Shown: in pieces, positions 8,464-17,622 of the stretch
How positions within the stretch are numbered: the stretch's first letter is position 1
Layout of the letters: every line of letters starts with the position of its first letter
Assembly: GCA_965229335.1 (NCBI GenBank)
Contig: OZ245874.1
Coordinates: forward strand, 2,790,001 to 2,854,000
DNA from: JAFKFH01 sp017307375
GTDB taxonomy: Bacteria; Pseudomonadota; Alphaproteobacteria; Ferrovibrionales; Ferrovibrionaceae
DNA length: 64,000 nt
Direction of reading: 5' to 3'
Made by a program: the position numbers and the translations under genes
The notes under the pieces: model-generated
Database searches by the model: none
What the model was told of the DNA's origin: nothing
The model's input: only the letters and a program-made list of their open reading frames with translations

Positions 8464-9345
8464 ATGTTCCAGGACGGCCTGTTCAAGGGCAAGCGCATTC
8501 TGATCACCGGCGGCGGGACCGGTCTCGGCCGCGGCATGGCCGAAGCTTTCCTGAAGCTCGGGGCCGAAATCTTCATCTGCGGCCGGCGCAAGGCCGTCTG
8601 CGACGAGACCGCGGCCGAGCTGATGGCGGCCCACGGCGGCAAGGTCACGGCCTACGGCGTCGATATCCGCGACCCCGGTTCGGTCGATGCGATGGTCGAG
8701 GATATCTTCTCGACCGGTCCGCTGACCGACCTCGTCAACAACGCGGCCGGCAATTTCATCTCGCGGTCGGAGGACCTGTCGCCGCGCGGCTTCGACGCCA
8801 TCGCCAATATCGTCATGCACGGCACCTTCTACGTGACCCATGCGGTCGGCCGGCGGTGGATCGCGGCCGGCGTGCCCGGCAGCGTCGTTTCGATCGTCAC
8901 GACCTGGGTGCGCAATGGCGGGCCGTTCGTCGTGCCCTCGGCGATGAGCAAGTCGGCCGTCCATGCGATGACGATGTCGCTGGCCACCGAATGGGGCCGC
9001 TACGGCATCCGGCTGAACGCGATCGCGCCGGGTGAGATTCCGACCGAAGGGATGAGCAAGCGGTTGAACCCCGGCGAGCAGCCGGGCGAGCGTACCGCGC
9101 GCATCAATCCGATGGGCCGCATCGGCACGATGGAGGAATTGCAGAACCTGGCGACCTTCCTGCTGTCCGACGGCTGCCGCTGGCTCACCGGCGAGACCAT
9201 CGCGCTCGACGGCGCCCAGGCGCATGCCTCGGGCGGCAGCTTCTACGAACTGCGCCACTGGGACGATGCCCGGTGGCAGGAAGCGCGCGACGCGATCAAG
9301 GCGCAGAACGAGAAGGACCGCGCCCAGCGGCTGCCCGGCCGATGA
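8464..9345 (+). CDS. SDR oxidoreductase of the 2,4-dienoyl-CoA reductase (DECR) type
   Basis: 293 residues. The Rossmann motif TGGGTGLGRG (about residues 15-24) and NNAAGNF (about 96-102) are characteristic of NADPH-dependent 2,4-dienoyl-CoA reductases. Instead of the usual YxxxK, the active site reads PSAMSKSAVHAM, matching the PSASAKAGVEAM of mammalian DECR, where Ser takes the usual Tyr position. The Tyr that DECR uses further upstream (TTIYAET, as I recall) aligns here with Trp in TTWVRNG, so the proton donor is uncertain. GGGGAGG precedes the ATG. It follows the ligase and overlaps the crotonase by four bases. The likely role is to reduce an unsaturated acyl-CoA intermediate. Confidence 0.85.
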   Translation: MFQDGLFKGKRILITGGGTGLGRGMAEAFLKLGAEIFICGRRKAVCDETAAELMAAHGGKVTAYGVDIRDPGSVDAMVEDIFSTGPLTDLVNNAAGNFISRSEDLSPRGFDAIANIVMHGTFYVTHAVGRRWIAAGVPGSVVSIVTTWVRNGGPFVVPSAMSKSAVHAMTMSLATEWGRYGIRLNAIAPGEIPTEGMSKRLNPGEQPGERTARINPMGRIGTMEELQNLATFLLSDGCRWLTGETIALDGAQAHASGGSFYELRHWDDARWQEARDAIKAQNEKDRAQRLPGR

Positions 9346-10139
9346 CCGGGCGGGTCGTCGTCACGGTCGCGGACGGCATTGCGGAAGTCCGGCTCAATCG
9401 GCCGGACAAGATGAACGCGCTGGATCCGGGCATGTTCGACGGTCTGCTCGCCGCCGCCGAGCGGCTTGGGGGCGACGCATCATTGCGCGCCGTCGTGCTG
9501 CACGGCGAGGGCAGGGCTTTTTGCGCCGGTCTCGACATGGCCAGCTTCGCGGCGATGGGTGGCGGCAACGGCATCAAGGGGCTGGCCCCGCGCACGCACG
9601 GCATCGCCAATCGTTTCCAGTATGCCGCCTGGGCCTGGCGCGAATTGCCTGTGCCGGTGATCGCCGCGGTCCACGGCGTCGCCTATGGCGGCGGGCTGCA
9701 GGTCGCGCTGGGTGCCGACATGCGCTATGCCGCGCCGGGCACCAAATTCTCGGTCATGGAAATCAAGTGGGGGCTGGTGCCGGACATGGCCGGCACCCAG
9801 GTGCTGCGCCACCTGATGCGCGACGACGTGATCCGCGATCTGACCTTTACCGGGCGCGTGGTCGACGCCGACGAGGCCCTGTCGCTCGGCCTGGTCACCC
9901 GCGTGATCGACGATCCGCTGGCCGCCGCCCGGGCTGCCGCAGCCGACATCGCCGGCAAGAGTCCCGATGCGATGCGGGCGGCCAAGCGGTTGCTCAATCG
10001 CGCCTCTGTGGTCGAGCCGGGCGCCGGCCTGATTGCCGAATCGGTCGAGCAGGACGTGCTGATCGGCAGCCCGAACCAGCTGGAAGCCGTGGCGGCCAAC
10101 CTCGAAAAGCGCAAGCCTGCGTTCCGCGATCCCGCATAG
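9342..10139 (+). CDS. Enoyl-CoA hydratase/isomerase (crotonase) family protein
   Basis: 265 residues from the ATG at 9342, which overlaps the preceding stop (ATGA). The oxyanion-hole motifs are present: AFCAGLDM near residue 61 and the GVAYGGGLQVALGAD run near 110. The first catalytic Glu of classical enoyl-CoA hydratase (in GGGxE) is Gln here; the second is kept (FSVMEIKWGLVPDMAGTQ). That combination suggests an isomerase, hydrolase or atypical hydratase rather than a standard enzyme. It closes the operon that starts with the binding protein at 5684. A gap of 58 bases separates it from the convergent ligase gene. Confidence 0.88.
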   Translation: MTGRVVVTVADGIAEVRLNRPDKMNALDPGMFDGLLAAAERLGGDASLRAVVLHGEGRAFCAGLDMASFAAMGGGNGIKGLAPRTHGIANRFQYAAWAWRELPVPVIAAVHGVAYGGGLQVALGADMRYAAPGTKFSVMEIKWGLVPDMAGTQVLRHLMRDDVIRDLTFTGRVVDADEALSLGLVTRVIDDPLAAARAAAADIAGKSPDAMRAAKRLLNRASVVEPGAGLIAESVEQDVLIGSPNQLEAVAANLEKRKPAFRDPA

Positions 10140-10197
10140 GGCATGATCGGCGCCCCCGGTTCTGCTCGACCGCGTCCCGGGGGTGTCGAAGCCTTTC

Positions 10198-11811
10198 CTA
10201 CCCCCTGATCTTTTCGCGCGCGACCTTGATGCCGGCGCGCTCGCGGTCCCAGGTGTCGTCGCTGATGCCGGCCGATCGCAGCACGTGCTTCTCGACCTTC
10301 TGGGTCGGGGTCCGCGGCAGGTTCTCGAGCACGCGGATGTAGCGCGGCAGCATGAAATGGGCCAGGCGCGGGCGCAGGAAATCGAGCAGGTCGACGGGAT
10401 CGATCGTGGCGCCGGGTATCGGCGCGACGATTGCCAGCACGTCATCCTCCGACGTTTCGTTCGGTACCGCGACGACGGCGCATTCGCGGACCTGGGGATG
10501 GGCCAGGATCTCGACCTCGACCTCGAACGACGAGATGTTCTCGCCCCGCCGGCGGATCGCATCCTTCATGCGGTCGACGAAGAAGAAGTTGCCCTGGGCA
10601 TCGCGGCGGAAGGCGTCGCCGGTATGGAACCAGCCGTTGCGCCAGGCCCGGGCCGTCGCCTCGGCATCGCGGAAATAGCCGGAATTCAGCGCCCACGGGG
10701 CATCGGTGCGCAGGATCAGCTCGCCCACCGTGCCGTCGGCGACTTCGCAATCGTTGTCGTCGACGATGCGGATTTCCAGGCCCGCCCGCGCCTTGCCGCA
10801 GGTACCGGACGCGGCCGGATTGGGTTCCGATACGATCGGCACGTTGATCTCGGTCATGTTGAACAGCGTCCAGACCGTCATGCCGAAGCGGCCGGCGAAG
10901 GCGCGCCAGTCGTCGGCCAGCGGGATCATCATGACCTTCCTGAGGGTATGGTCCCGGTCGTCCGGGCCGGGCGGCCGCTTGGCGATGAAGGATGTCATCA
11001 CCCCGAGCAGGATCAGGAACGTGGCCCGCGTCGCCCGTACCGCCGGCCAGAAGCCCTCGGTCGAGAATTCGCCGGCGACACCCACCGCGCCCCCGCGATT
11101 CAGCGAGGCGACGACGGGCAGGGTGCCGCCGACATGGAACAGCGGGCCGTAGAGCAGGAAGCAGTCGGTTTCGTCGAGCATGTAGAACGAATTCGGGCCG
11201 CTCATGTCATGCAGATGGGCGTAGGAGGAGATGACGCCCTTGGAACGGCCGGTGGTGCCCGAGGTATAGATGATCGACTGCACGTCCCACGGCTCGATCG
11301 GCCGGGTCAGGGCGGGCAGGGTGGCCGGGTCGCCGTCGAGCGCACCGATTTCGTGCATGGCGAGGCCGGGCACGGCGTCGGCCGTTCCCCCGACGACGAC
11401 GCAGGCCCGCAATTCGGCGCGGTCGATATCGGCCAGCCGGCCGACGAGGTCGGCCGAGGCGACGATCAGCTTCGAGCCGGCATTGGCGACGACATGCGCC
11501 AGCAGGTTGCCGCGATAGGCCGTGTTGACCGGCACGTAGGTCGCGCCCAGCCAGTTGATCGCAAACCACACCCGGATCATCTCGACGCCGTTCGGCAGCC
11601 AGACGGTGACGGTGTCGCCCTGGGCGACGCCGAGCGCGGCCAGGCCCGCGGCGGTGCGTTCGACCCGCTGCCGGAATGCGCCATAGGTGATCGCCGAACC
11701 GTCGCCCTGGCGGATGAAGTCCCGATCGGGGTGCGACGCCGCCCGCCGCTCCAGCACATAGCGCAGGACGCAGGTCTCGCGGTCCGGCACGGCCGCCTTG
11801 ATTCCGGGCAT
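10198..11811 (-). CDS. AMP-forming acyl-CoA ligase (CaiC-like)
   Basis: 537 residues. ANL-family motifs are complete: YTSGTTGRSKGV near residue 181, FNMTEINVP near 325, GWFHTGDAFRRDAQGNFFFVDR near 400, and the C-terminal Lys in PRTPTQKVEK near residue 508. The overall pattern (GENISSFEVE) resembles crotonobetaine/carnitine-CoA ligases and their relatives. GGAGG lies shortly before the ATG. It is downstream of marR on the same strand, and a MarR-type palindrome at 11847-11866 lies 36 bases upstream of the start, so MarR control is likely. It converges on the crotonase gene at 9342-10139. The substrate is not deducible. Confidence 0.9.
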   Translation of the reverse strand: MPGIKAAVPDRETCVLRYVLERRAASHPDRDFIRQGDGSAITYGAFRQRVERTAAGLAALGVAQGDTVTVWLPNGVEMIRVWFAINWLGATYVPVNTAYRGNLLAHVVANAGSKLIVASADLVGRLADIDRAELRACVVVGGTADAVPGLAMHEIGALDGDPATLPALTRPIEPWDVQSIIYTSGTTGRSKGVISSYAHLHDMSGPNSFYMLDETDCFLLYGPLFHVGGTLPVVASLNRGGAVGVAGEFSTEGFWPAVRATRATFLILLGVMTSFIAKRPPGPDDRDHTLRKVMMIPLADDWRAFAGRFGMTVWTLFNMTEINVPIVSEPNPAASGTCGKARAGLEIRIVDDNDCEVADGTVGELILRTDAPWALNSGYFRDAEATARAWRNGWFHTGDAFRRDAQGNFFFVDRMKDAIRRRGENISSFEVEVEILAHPQVRECAVVAVPNETSEDDVLAIVAPIPGATIDPVDLLDFLRPRLAHFMLPRYIRVLENLPRTPTQKVEKHVLRSAGISDDTWDRERAGIKVAREKIRG

Positions 11812-11846
11812 CGCTTCCTCCTCGCCTTTGTCGCTTCTCCCCGAAT

Positions 11847-11866
11847 TATATCAATATGTTGATTAT
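11847..11866. promoter_or_regulatory. Putative MarR operator before the acyl-CoA ligase gene
   Basis: ATCAA and TTGAT flank a TATG centre. Aligned over 20 bases it matches the strong palindrome at 12402-12423 at 15 positions. It lies upstream of the ligase ATG and just overlaps the marR stop codon, which would let MarR control the ligase separately from its own gene. Confidence 0.6.
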
Positions 11867-12378
11867 TTGGAAGATGGCTTCCGCTTCGGGGCGGGCTCGA
11901 GCCTGATGCCGCGCATGGCGCGCCCGATGCGCCCGAGCGTCTCGACGAAGGCTGCCTTTTCCTCCAGCGACACGCCCTCGGTGCCCTGGCGATAGAACCG
12001 TAGCGAGGCCTCGAACAAGGCTTCCCAGGCGCGGGCGCCGGCCTTGGTCAGCCGGACCATCTTGACCCGGCGATTCGCCGGGTTTTCGACGCGCTCGACA
12101 TAATCGAGCTTTTCCAGCCGCTTCAGCACGCCGTCGAGGTTCTGGCGGCTGACCACCAGGTACTCGACCAGATCGGAGAATCCGATACCGTCGATCGGCT
12201 CGCGCGACAGCGCGCCCAGCACGGCCCCCTGGATTGCCGAGAAGTTCAACTCGCGCTGGGCTTGCCGCTCGTAGATGTTGGAGGCCTGGAACAGGCGGAA
12301 GAACAGCCGGTTGTTCGTCTCGTCGTCCGGCGTCAGCGCCGGTGGCGATACCGCCTTGGCAGTTTTGCTGCGCGTCAT
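11863..12378 (-). CDS. MarR family transcriptional regulator
   Basis: 171 residues. A winged helix-turn-helix is readable: the recognition region LVEYLVVSRQNLDGVLKRLEKLDYVERVENPANRRVKMVRLTKAG (about residues 69-113) is typical of MarR proteins, including the basic wing NRRVK. MarR dimers bind palindromes and release them when they bind small aromatic or acyl-CoA ligands. A perfect palindrome lies 24 bases upstream of its ATG, between it and the divergent carboxylase gene. Related palindromes precede the ligase at 10198-11811 and the Liv binding protein at 17623-18813. The Lys/Arg-rich C-terminal tail (PAPKRKPSSK) is unusual but short. Confidence 0.88.
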   Translation of the reverse strand: MTRSKTAKAVSPPALTPDDETNNRLFFRLFQASNIYERQAQRELNFSAIQGAVLGALSREPIDGIGFSDLVEYLVVSRQNLDGVLKRLEKLDYVERVENPANRRVKMVRLTKAGARAWEALFEASLRFYRQGTEGVSLEEKAAFVETLGRIGRAMRGIRLEPAPKRKPSSK

Positions 12379-12401
12379 CAGTCCCTGTCGCCCTCTCTAT
12401 A

Positions 12402-12423
12402 TCATGTCAATATGTTGACATGA
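12402..12423. promoter_or_regulatory. Strong MarR operator palindrome between marR and the carboxylase gene
   Basis: Two perfectly complementary nine-base arms (TCATGTCAA and TTGACATGA) flank a TATG centre, giving a 22-base palindrome. It sits 24 bases from the marR start and about 107 bases from the carboxylase start, so it could repress both divergent units. It is the best of three related sites. Confidence 0.75.
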
Positions 12424-12529
12424 ATATTCGCTGCTTCTACGGTCGAAGGGAAACCAGGAACCAAACGTCGATCCGGTTCGGCGACCGTGGCGCGGCCGGG
12501 CGATCATCCCATAGGATGCGGGCTTGCCA

Positions 12530-15500
12530 ATGATTTTCTCGAAACTGCTGATTGCCAATCGCGGCGAGATCGCCATCCGGATCGCCCGGGCCGCGGCCGA
12601 TCTCGGCATCCCGACCGTTGCCGTCCATGCCCGCGACGAGGCGCGTTCGCTGCATGTGCGAACGGCTGATGCGGCGGTCGCGTTGGCGCAGGAAGGGCCC
12701 GCGGCGTACCTCGATGTCGATGGTCTCGTGGCGGCGGCGCGCGAGGCCGGCTGCGACGCGGTGCATCCCGGTTATGGCTTCCTGTCGGAAAGCGCGGCAT
12801 TCGCCGCCGCGGTGCGTGCCGCCGGCATGACCTTCGTCGGCCCGCGACCCGAGCTGCTGCACCTGTTCGGGGACAAGGCGCAGGCCCGCGCGCTGGCCGA
12901 GCGCTGCGGCGTGCCGCTGATGGCAGGCACCGCCGCTGCGACGACGCTGGCCGAGGCACAGGCATTCTTTGCCGGGCTGCGGCCGGGCCAAGCGATGATG
13001 ATCAAGGCGATCGCCGGCGGCGGGGGGCGCGGCATGCGGGTGGTCCGGGCCGCGGAGGAGATTCCGGCAGCGTTCGAACGCTGCCGCTCGGAGGCGCAGG
13101 GCGCCTTCGGCAACGGCGCGCTTTATGTCGAGCGCTTCATGCCTGCGGCCCGCCATATCGAGATCCAGGTGGTGGGCGACGGGCGCGATGTCGTAACCCT
13201 TGGCGAGCGCGAATGCACGATCCAGCGACGCAACCAGAAACTGGTCGAGATCGCGCCCAGCCCGACCCTGCCGGCGGCGATGCGCCGGCAGTTGTCGGAG
13301 GCGGCGCTGCAGATGGCGCGCAAGGTCGAGTATGAGGGGCTGGGCACCTTCGAGTTCCTGGTCACGCAGGATGGCGGCGACTTCGCCTTCATCGAGGTCA
13401 ATCCGCGGCTGCAGGTCGAGCATACGGTGACAGAGGCGGTGATGGGCGTCGATCTCGTCCAGGCCCAGCTGAGGATCGCCGCCGGGGCGCGTCTGGCGGA
13501 ACTGGGCCTTGATCGAGCTGCGCCAACCCCCCGCGGCCACGCGATCCAGCTGCGCATCAACATGGAGACGGTCGGACCGGACGGCAGCACGCGACCGTCG
13601 GGCGGCACGCTCGCCGCCTTCGACAAGCCCTCCGGGCCGGGGGTCCGCGTCGACAGCTTCGGCTATACCGGCTATGCCACCAGCCCGCGCTACGATTCGC
13701 TGCTGGCCAAGCTGATCGTCCATGCGCCCGACGGCAGCTATCTCGATGCCATCAGACGGACCGAGCGTGCCCTGCGCGAATTCCGCATCGAGGGCCTCGC
13801 CACCAACATCCCGCTGCTGCAGGCCCTGTTGGCGGATGACGATTTCCGCCGCAATGCCATCCACACCCGATTTCTCGACGAGCGCATTGCCGATCTGATG
13901 GCGGCCGAGCCCGCTCCGGCCTTGTTCTTTCGCGAGGCCCGCGGCCGGACCGACGATCCGCTCGGCGTGTTCGCGGGCGCCTCGACCCTGCGGGCGGCCG
14001 CTGGGCCGGCCCCGGAAGGGGCGGACGGCGTCTCCGCGCCGCTGCAGGGCACCGTTATCGCCGTCGATATCGGCGTGGGCGACATGGTGCGGCGCGGCCA
14101 GCAGCTGATGGTGCTGGAAGCGATGAAGATGGAGCATCCGGTGCCGGCACCCGCCGGCGGCCGGGTCGTGCGCATCGATGCCGCGGTCGGGGACACCGTG
14201 CTCGAAGGCAGCCTGCTGATCTGGCTCGCCCCCGACGCGGCGGGCGAGGGCGAGGCCGCGGCCGCGGCGGCAATCGACCTCGACCTGATCCGCCCCGACC
14301 TGGCCGAGGTGCTGGACCGGCGCGCCGCGCTGCTCGACGATCGCCGGCCCGAGGCGGTGGCGCGCCGGCGCAAGACCGGTCAGCGAACGGCGCGCGAGAA
14401 CATCGCCGATTTGTGCGATGCCGGCAGCTTCGTCGAGTTCGGCGGACTGGCGCTCGCCGCCCAGCGCCGTCGCCGCAGCCTCGACGATCTCAGGGCGATG
14501 AGCCCGGCCGACGGCATGATCACCGGGCTTGGCCGCGTCAACGGCGATCTGTTCGCCGACGAGCAGGCGCGCTGCGCGGTGGCGGCCTATGACTACACGG
14601 TGTTCGCCGGCACCCAGGGGGTGATCAATCACCGCAAGACCGACCGCCTGCTGGCGATGGCCGACAAGTGGCGGATGCCGCTCGTGGTCTTCGCGGAAGG
14701 TGGCGGTGGACGGCCCGGTGACGAATGGCCGACGCCCGCCGGCCTCGATACCACCACCTTCGGCCGGATGGGCGCGCTGGCCGGTCTGGTTCCGACCGTC
14801 GGGGTCGTGTCCGGCCGCTGCTTTGCCGGCAATGCCGCGCTGCTCGGCAGTTGCGACGTGGTCATCGCTGCGCGCAACACCAATATCGGCATGGGCGGCC
14901 CGGCGATGATCGAGGGCGGTGGCCTCGGCGTCTTCCGGCCCGAGGACATCGGGCCGATGGATGTCCAGGTGCCGAACGGCGTGGTCGACGTTCTGGTCGC
15001 CGACGAGGCCGAGGGCGTCGCCGCGGCCAGGACGTATCTGGGCTATTTCCAGGGGCGTGTCGACGACTGGCAGTGTGCCGACCAGCGCGTCCTGCGCCAT
15101 GTCGTCCCGGAAAATCGTCTGCGGGCCTATGACGTCCGCGAGGTGATCGCGGGGCTGGCCGATACCGGCTCGGTGCTGGAGCTGCGCGCAGCCTTCGGCG
15201 TCGGCATGATCACCGCGCTGGTCCGCATCGCCGGCCGCCCGGTCGGGCTGATCGCCAACAATTCGCGCCATCTGGGCGGGGCGATCGACGCCGACGGCGC
15301 CGACAAGGCGGCGCGCTTCATCCGGCTGTGCGATGCCTTCGGCCTGCCCATCGTCTCGCTTTGCGACACGCCCGGCATGATGGTGGGCCCCGAGGTCGAG
15401 AAGACCGCCCAGGTCCGTCATGTCAGCCGCATGTTCGTCGCGGCCTCGGCCGCTACCGTGCCCTATTTCACCATCGTGTTGCGCAAGGGCTATGGTCTCG

Positions 15501-15832
15501 GCGCGCTGGCGATGGCCGCAGGATCGACCCATGCATCGTTCATGACGCTGGCCTGGCCGACCGGCGAGTTCGGCGCCATGGGTCTCGAAGGCGGGGTCAA
15601 GCTCGCCTACCGCAAGGAAATGGCGGCGATCGGGGATCCGGCGGCGCGCAAGGCCTGGTTCGACGCCAAGGTCGCGCAGGCCTATGAGGAAAACAAGGCG
15701 CTGAGCGTCGCCAGCTTCCTCGAGATCGACGACGTCATCGACCCGGCGGAAACCCGGGATCTCATCCTGGCCGGGCTGCGTGCAGTGCCGGTCCAGCGCG
15801 ACCGGCCGCGCAAGGCCGTCGATGTCTGGTGA
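12530..15832 (+). CDS. Single-chain acyl-CoA carboxylase (biotin carboxylase + BCCP + carboxyltransferase)
   Basis: 1,100 residues. The ATG at 12530 is chosen because the family starts with the pattern FSKLLIANRGEIAIRIARA; an in-frame TTG two codons upstream is possible. Domains in order: biotin carboxylase (about 1-450, with ATP-grasp motif KAIAGGGGRGMRVV and EVNPRLQVEHTVTE), biotinyl domain (about 500-575, with Lys533 in VLEAMKMEH), and both carboxyltransferase halves (about 590-1090). These activities usually sit on two subunits. A one-chain form of this length is known as long-chain acyl-CoA carboxylase (LCC) in mycobacteria and Rhodopseudomonas. It would use ATP and bicarbonate to carboxylate an acyl-CoA. 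A ligase follows after 21 bases, and the MarR operator lies upstream. Substrate chain length or branching is unknown. Confidence 0.92.
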   Translation: MIFSKLLIANRGEIAIRIARAAADLGIPTVAVHARDEARSLHVRTADAAVALAQEGPAAYLDVDGLVAAAREAGCDAVHPGYGFLSESAAFAAAVRAAGMTFVGPRPELLHLFGDKAQARALAERCGVPLMAGTAAATTLAEAQAFFAGLRPGQAMMIKAIAGGGGRGMRVVRAAEEIPAAFERCRSEAQGAFGNGALYVERFMPAARHIEIQVVGDGRDVVTLGERECTIQRRNQKLVEIAPSPTLPAAMRRQLSEAALQMARKVEYEGLGTFEFLVTQDGGDFAFIEVNPRLQVEHTVTEAVMGVDLVQAQLRIAAGARLAELGLDRAAPTPRGHAIQLRINMETVGPDGSTRPSGGTLAAFDKPSGPGVRVDSFGYTGYATSPRYDSLLAKLIVHAPDGSYLDAIRRTERALREFRIEGLATNIPLLQALLADDDFRRNAIHTRFLDERIADLMAAEPAPALFFREARGRTDDPLGVFAGASTLRAAAGPAPEGADGVSAPLQGTVIAVDIGVGDMVRRGQQLMVLEAMKMEHPVPAPAGGRVVRIDAAVGDTVLEGSLLIWLAPDAAGEGEAAAAAAIDLDLIRPDLAEVLDRRAALLDDRRPEAVARRRKTGQRTARENIADLCDAGSFVEFGGLALAAQRRRRSLDDLRAMSPADGMITGLGRVNGDLFADEQARCAVAAYDYTVFAGTQGVINHRKTDRLLAMADKWRMPLVVFAEGGGGRPGDEWPTPAGLDTTTFGRMGALAGLVPTVGVVSGRCFAGNAALLGSCDVVIAARNTNIGMGGPAMIEGGGLGVFRPEDIGPMDVQVPNGVVDVLVADEAEGVAAARTYLGYFQGRVDDWQCADQRVLRHVVPENRLRAYDVREVIAGLADTGSVLELRAAFGVGMITALVRIAGRPVGLIANNSRHLGGAIDADGADKAARFIRLCDAFGLPIVSLCDTPGMMVGPEVEKTAQVRHVSRMFVAASAATVPYFTIVLRKGYGLGALAMAAGSTHASFMTLAWPTGEFGAMGLEGGVKLAYRKEMAAIGDPAARKAWFDAKVAQAYEENKALSVASFLEIDDVIDPAETRDLILAGLRAVPVQRDRPRKAVDVW

Positions 15833-15853
15833 AGCCAATCTAGGGAGGAAAGA

Positions 15854-17557
15854 ATGTCCGACGCCTATCTGGCGAACGAGGAAAGCTATCTCGGCCACGT
15901 TGCCGGCCTGGTGAATGCAGGCTGGCCCGCCGGGGTGGCGAGCGAGCAGCGCTATCCCCTCGGCCGCAAGCCGCTGACCGACTATCTGCGCGAATGGGCC
16001 CGGCGCATGCCGGAAAAGGCCGCGGTGCTGTTCTACGGCCGGGCGCTCAGCTGGGGCGAGCTCGACCGCCTGTCCGATCGCTTCGCCGCGCTGCTTCACC
16101 GGCTCGGGCTGGTCAAGGGCGACCGGGTCGCGGTGTTCCTGCCCAATTGCCCCCAATTCTACGTGGCGTTCTTCGGCATCCTGAAGGCCGGCTGTGTCCA
16201 CGTGCCGGTCAATCCGATGTTCACCGAAGGTGAACTGGTCTACGAACTGAACGATACCGGGGCGACGGTGATGGTCGCCCACGACCAGCTGCTGGCGGTC
16301 ACCGCGGCGGCCCGCCTGCAGACCCGGCTGGTCCACGTCTTCTCGACCTCGTTCCTCGACGCTTTGCCTGACGACCCGGTCGGGCCGTTGCCAGCCGGGT
16401 TGACGGCGCCGCGCGCGACGGCGCCCGGCGTCGCCGACCTGATGCAGGCGCTGGCGGCCGAGACCGGGCCGGTCCCGGCGGTTGCGGTCGGCCTCGACGA
16501 CATGGCCGCGCTGAACTACACCGGCGGTACCACCGGCATGCCCAAGGGCTGCATCCACAGCCAGGGCAACATGCTCTATACCGGGGCGACGATTTCGTCG
16601 ATCTCCGCCGATATCGGAGCCGACGACGTCGTTCTCAATTTCTGGCCGATCTTCTGGGTGGCGGGCCAGGATGGCGGCATCCTGCTGCCGATCGTCACCG
16701 GGGCGACCTGCGTGCTGCTGGCCCGCTGGGACCCGCTGGCCTGGGCCGCGGCGGTCGAGCGGCACAAGGTCACCGTGGCGCTGATGCTGGTCGACAATGC
16801 CGTCCAGGTCATGGAAGACGCCGGCGTCGGCCGGTTCGACCTGCATTCGCTGCGCGAGGTGATGGTCGCATCCTTCGTCAAGAAGCTGAACACGACCTTC
16901 CGCGACGGCTGGCGCAAGCTGACCGGGTCGACCCTGCGCGAGGCCGCCTGGGGCATGACCGAGACGCATTCGTTCGACAGCTTCACCCGTGGCCATCAGG
17001 ATGGCGACGCCGATCTCAAGGCGACACAGGTGTTCTGCGGCCTGCCGGTGCCGGGCACCCAGTTCAAGATCCTCGAATTCGGTTCGGACAGGCTGATGCC
17101 GCTGGGCGTCGAGGGCGAACTCTGCGTCCGGTCGCCCTCGCTGCTGAAGGGGTACTGGAACAAGCCGGAGGCGACGGCCGAGGCGATCGTCGGCGGTTGG
17201 CTGCGCACCGGTGATCTCGGCATGATCGGCGAGGGCGGCACCATCCACTTCCTCGGCCGCCGCAAGGAGATGCTGAAGGTCAAGGGGATGAGCGTCTTCC
17301 CGGCCGAGATCGAGGCGGTGCTGGGCCAGCATCCCGGCGTCACCGGCTCGGGTGTCATCGGCCGCGAGGACGATGAGAAGGGCCAGGTGCCGGTGGCCTT
17401 CATCACCGTGCAGGGCGGGGTCTCGGCCGATGAGCTGAAGGCTTTCTGCCGCGAGCGGCTGGCGGTTTACAAGGTCCCGGAGATCCGCATCGCCGACGCG
17501 CTGCCGATGACGGCGACGGGCAAGGTGAAGAAGGAAGAGCTGAAGGCGCTGCTCTGA
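15854..17557 (+). CDS. AMP-forming acyl-CoA synthetase
   Basis: 567 residues, a complete ANL ligase. Motifs are the phosphate loop NYTGGTTGMPKGCIH near residue 221, WGMTETHSFD near 365, GWLRTGDLGMIGEGGTIHFLGRRKE near 448, and the catalytic Lys in MTATGKVKKEELK near the C-terminus. GGGAGGAAAGA gives a strong ribosome site. It lies 21 bases after the single-chain carboxylase and is presumably made with it, so the two probably act in sequence: activate, then carboxylate. It is the longest of the three ligases here and is not a close copy of the others. A bidirectional terminator follows. Confidence 0.9.
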   Translation: MSDAYLANEESYLGHVAGLVNAGWPAGVASEQRYPLGRKPLTDYLREWARRMPEKAAVLFYGRALSWGELDRLSDRFAALLHRLGLVKGDRVAVFLPNCPQFYVAFFGILKAGCVHVPVNPMFTEGELVYELNDTGATVMVAHDQLLAVTAAARLQTRLVHVFSTSFLDALPDDPVGPLPAGLTAPRATAPGVADLMQALAAETGPVPAVAVGLDDMAALNYTGGTTGMPKGCIHSQGNMLYTGATISSISADIGADDVVLNFWPIFWVAGQDGGILLPIVTGATCVLLARWDPLAWAAAVERHKVTVALMLVDNAVQVMEDAGVGRFDLHSLREVMVASFVKKLNTTFRDGWRKLTGSTLREAAWGMTETHSFDSFTRGHQDGDADLKATQVFCGLPVPGTQFKILEFGSDRLMPLGVEGELCVRSPSLLKGYWNKPEATAEAIVGGWLRTGDLGMIGEGGTIHFLGRRKEMLKVKGMSVFPAEIEAVLGQHPGVTGSGVIGREDDEKGQVPVAFITVQGGVSADELKAFCRERLAVYKVPEIRIADALPMTATGKVKKEELKALL

Positions 17558-17574
17558 CCGGGGCTCCAAAAACG

Positions 17575-17610
17575 AAAGGGCCGGGTCCGCCACCGCGACC
17601 CGGCCCCTTT
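17575..17610. terminator. Bidirectional terminator between convergent ligase and Liv binding-protein genes
   Basis: AAAGGGCCGGGTC pairs with GACCCGGCCCCTTT (one bulged C) around a nine-base loop. The A-run at one end and T-run at the other make it usable on both strands, as expected between genes converging from 17557 and 17623. Confidence 0.85.
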
Positions 17611-17622
17611 CTCGTCAGCCGA

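Noticed and set aside
12437..17593. Very long minus-strand open frame (about 1,700 codons)
   Set aside because: It is the antisense of the carboxylase and ligase genes, which have clear domains. Long antisense frames are common in GC-rich DNA, and its composition is low-complexity Arg/Gln/His-rich.
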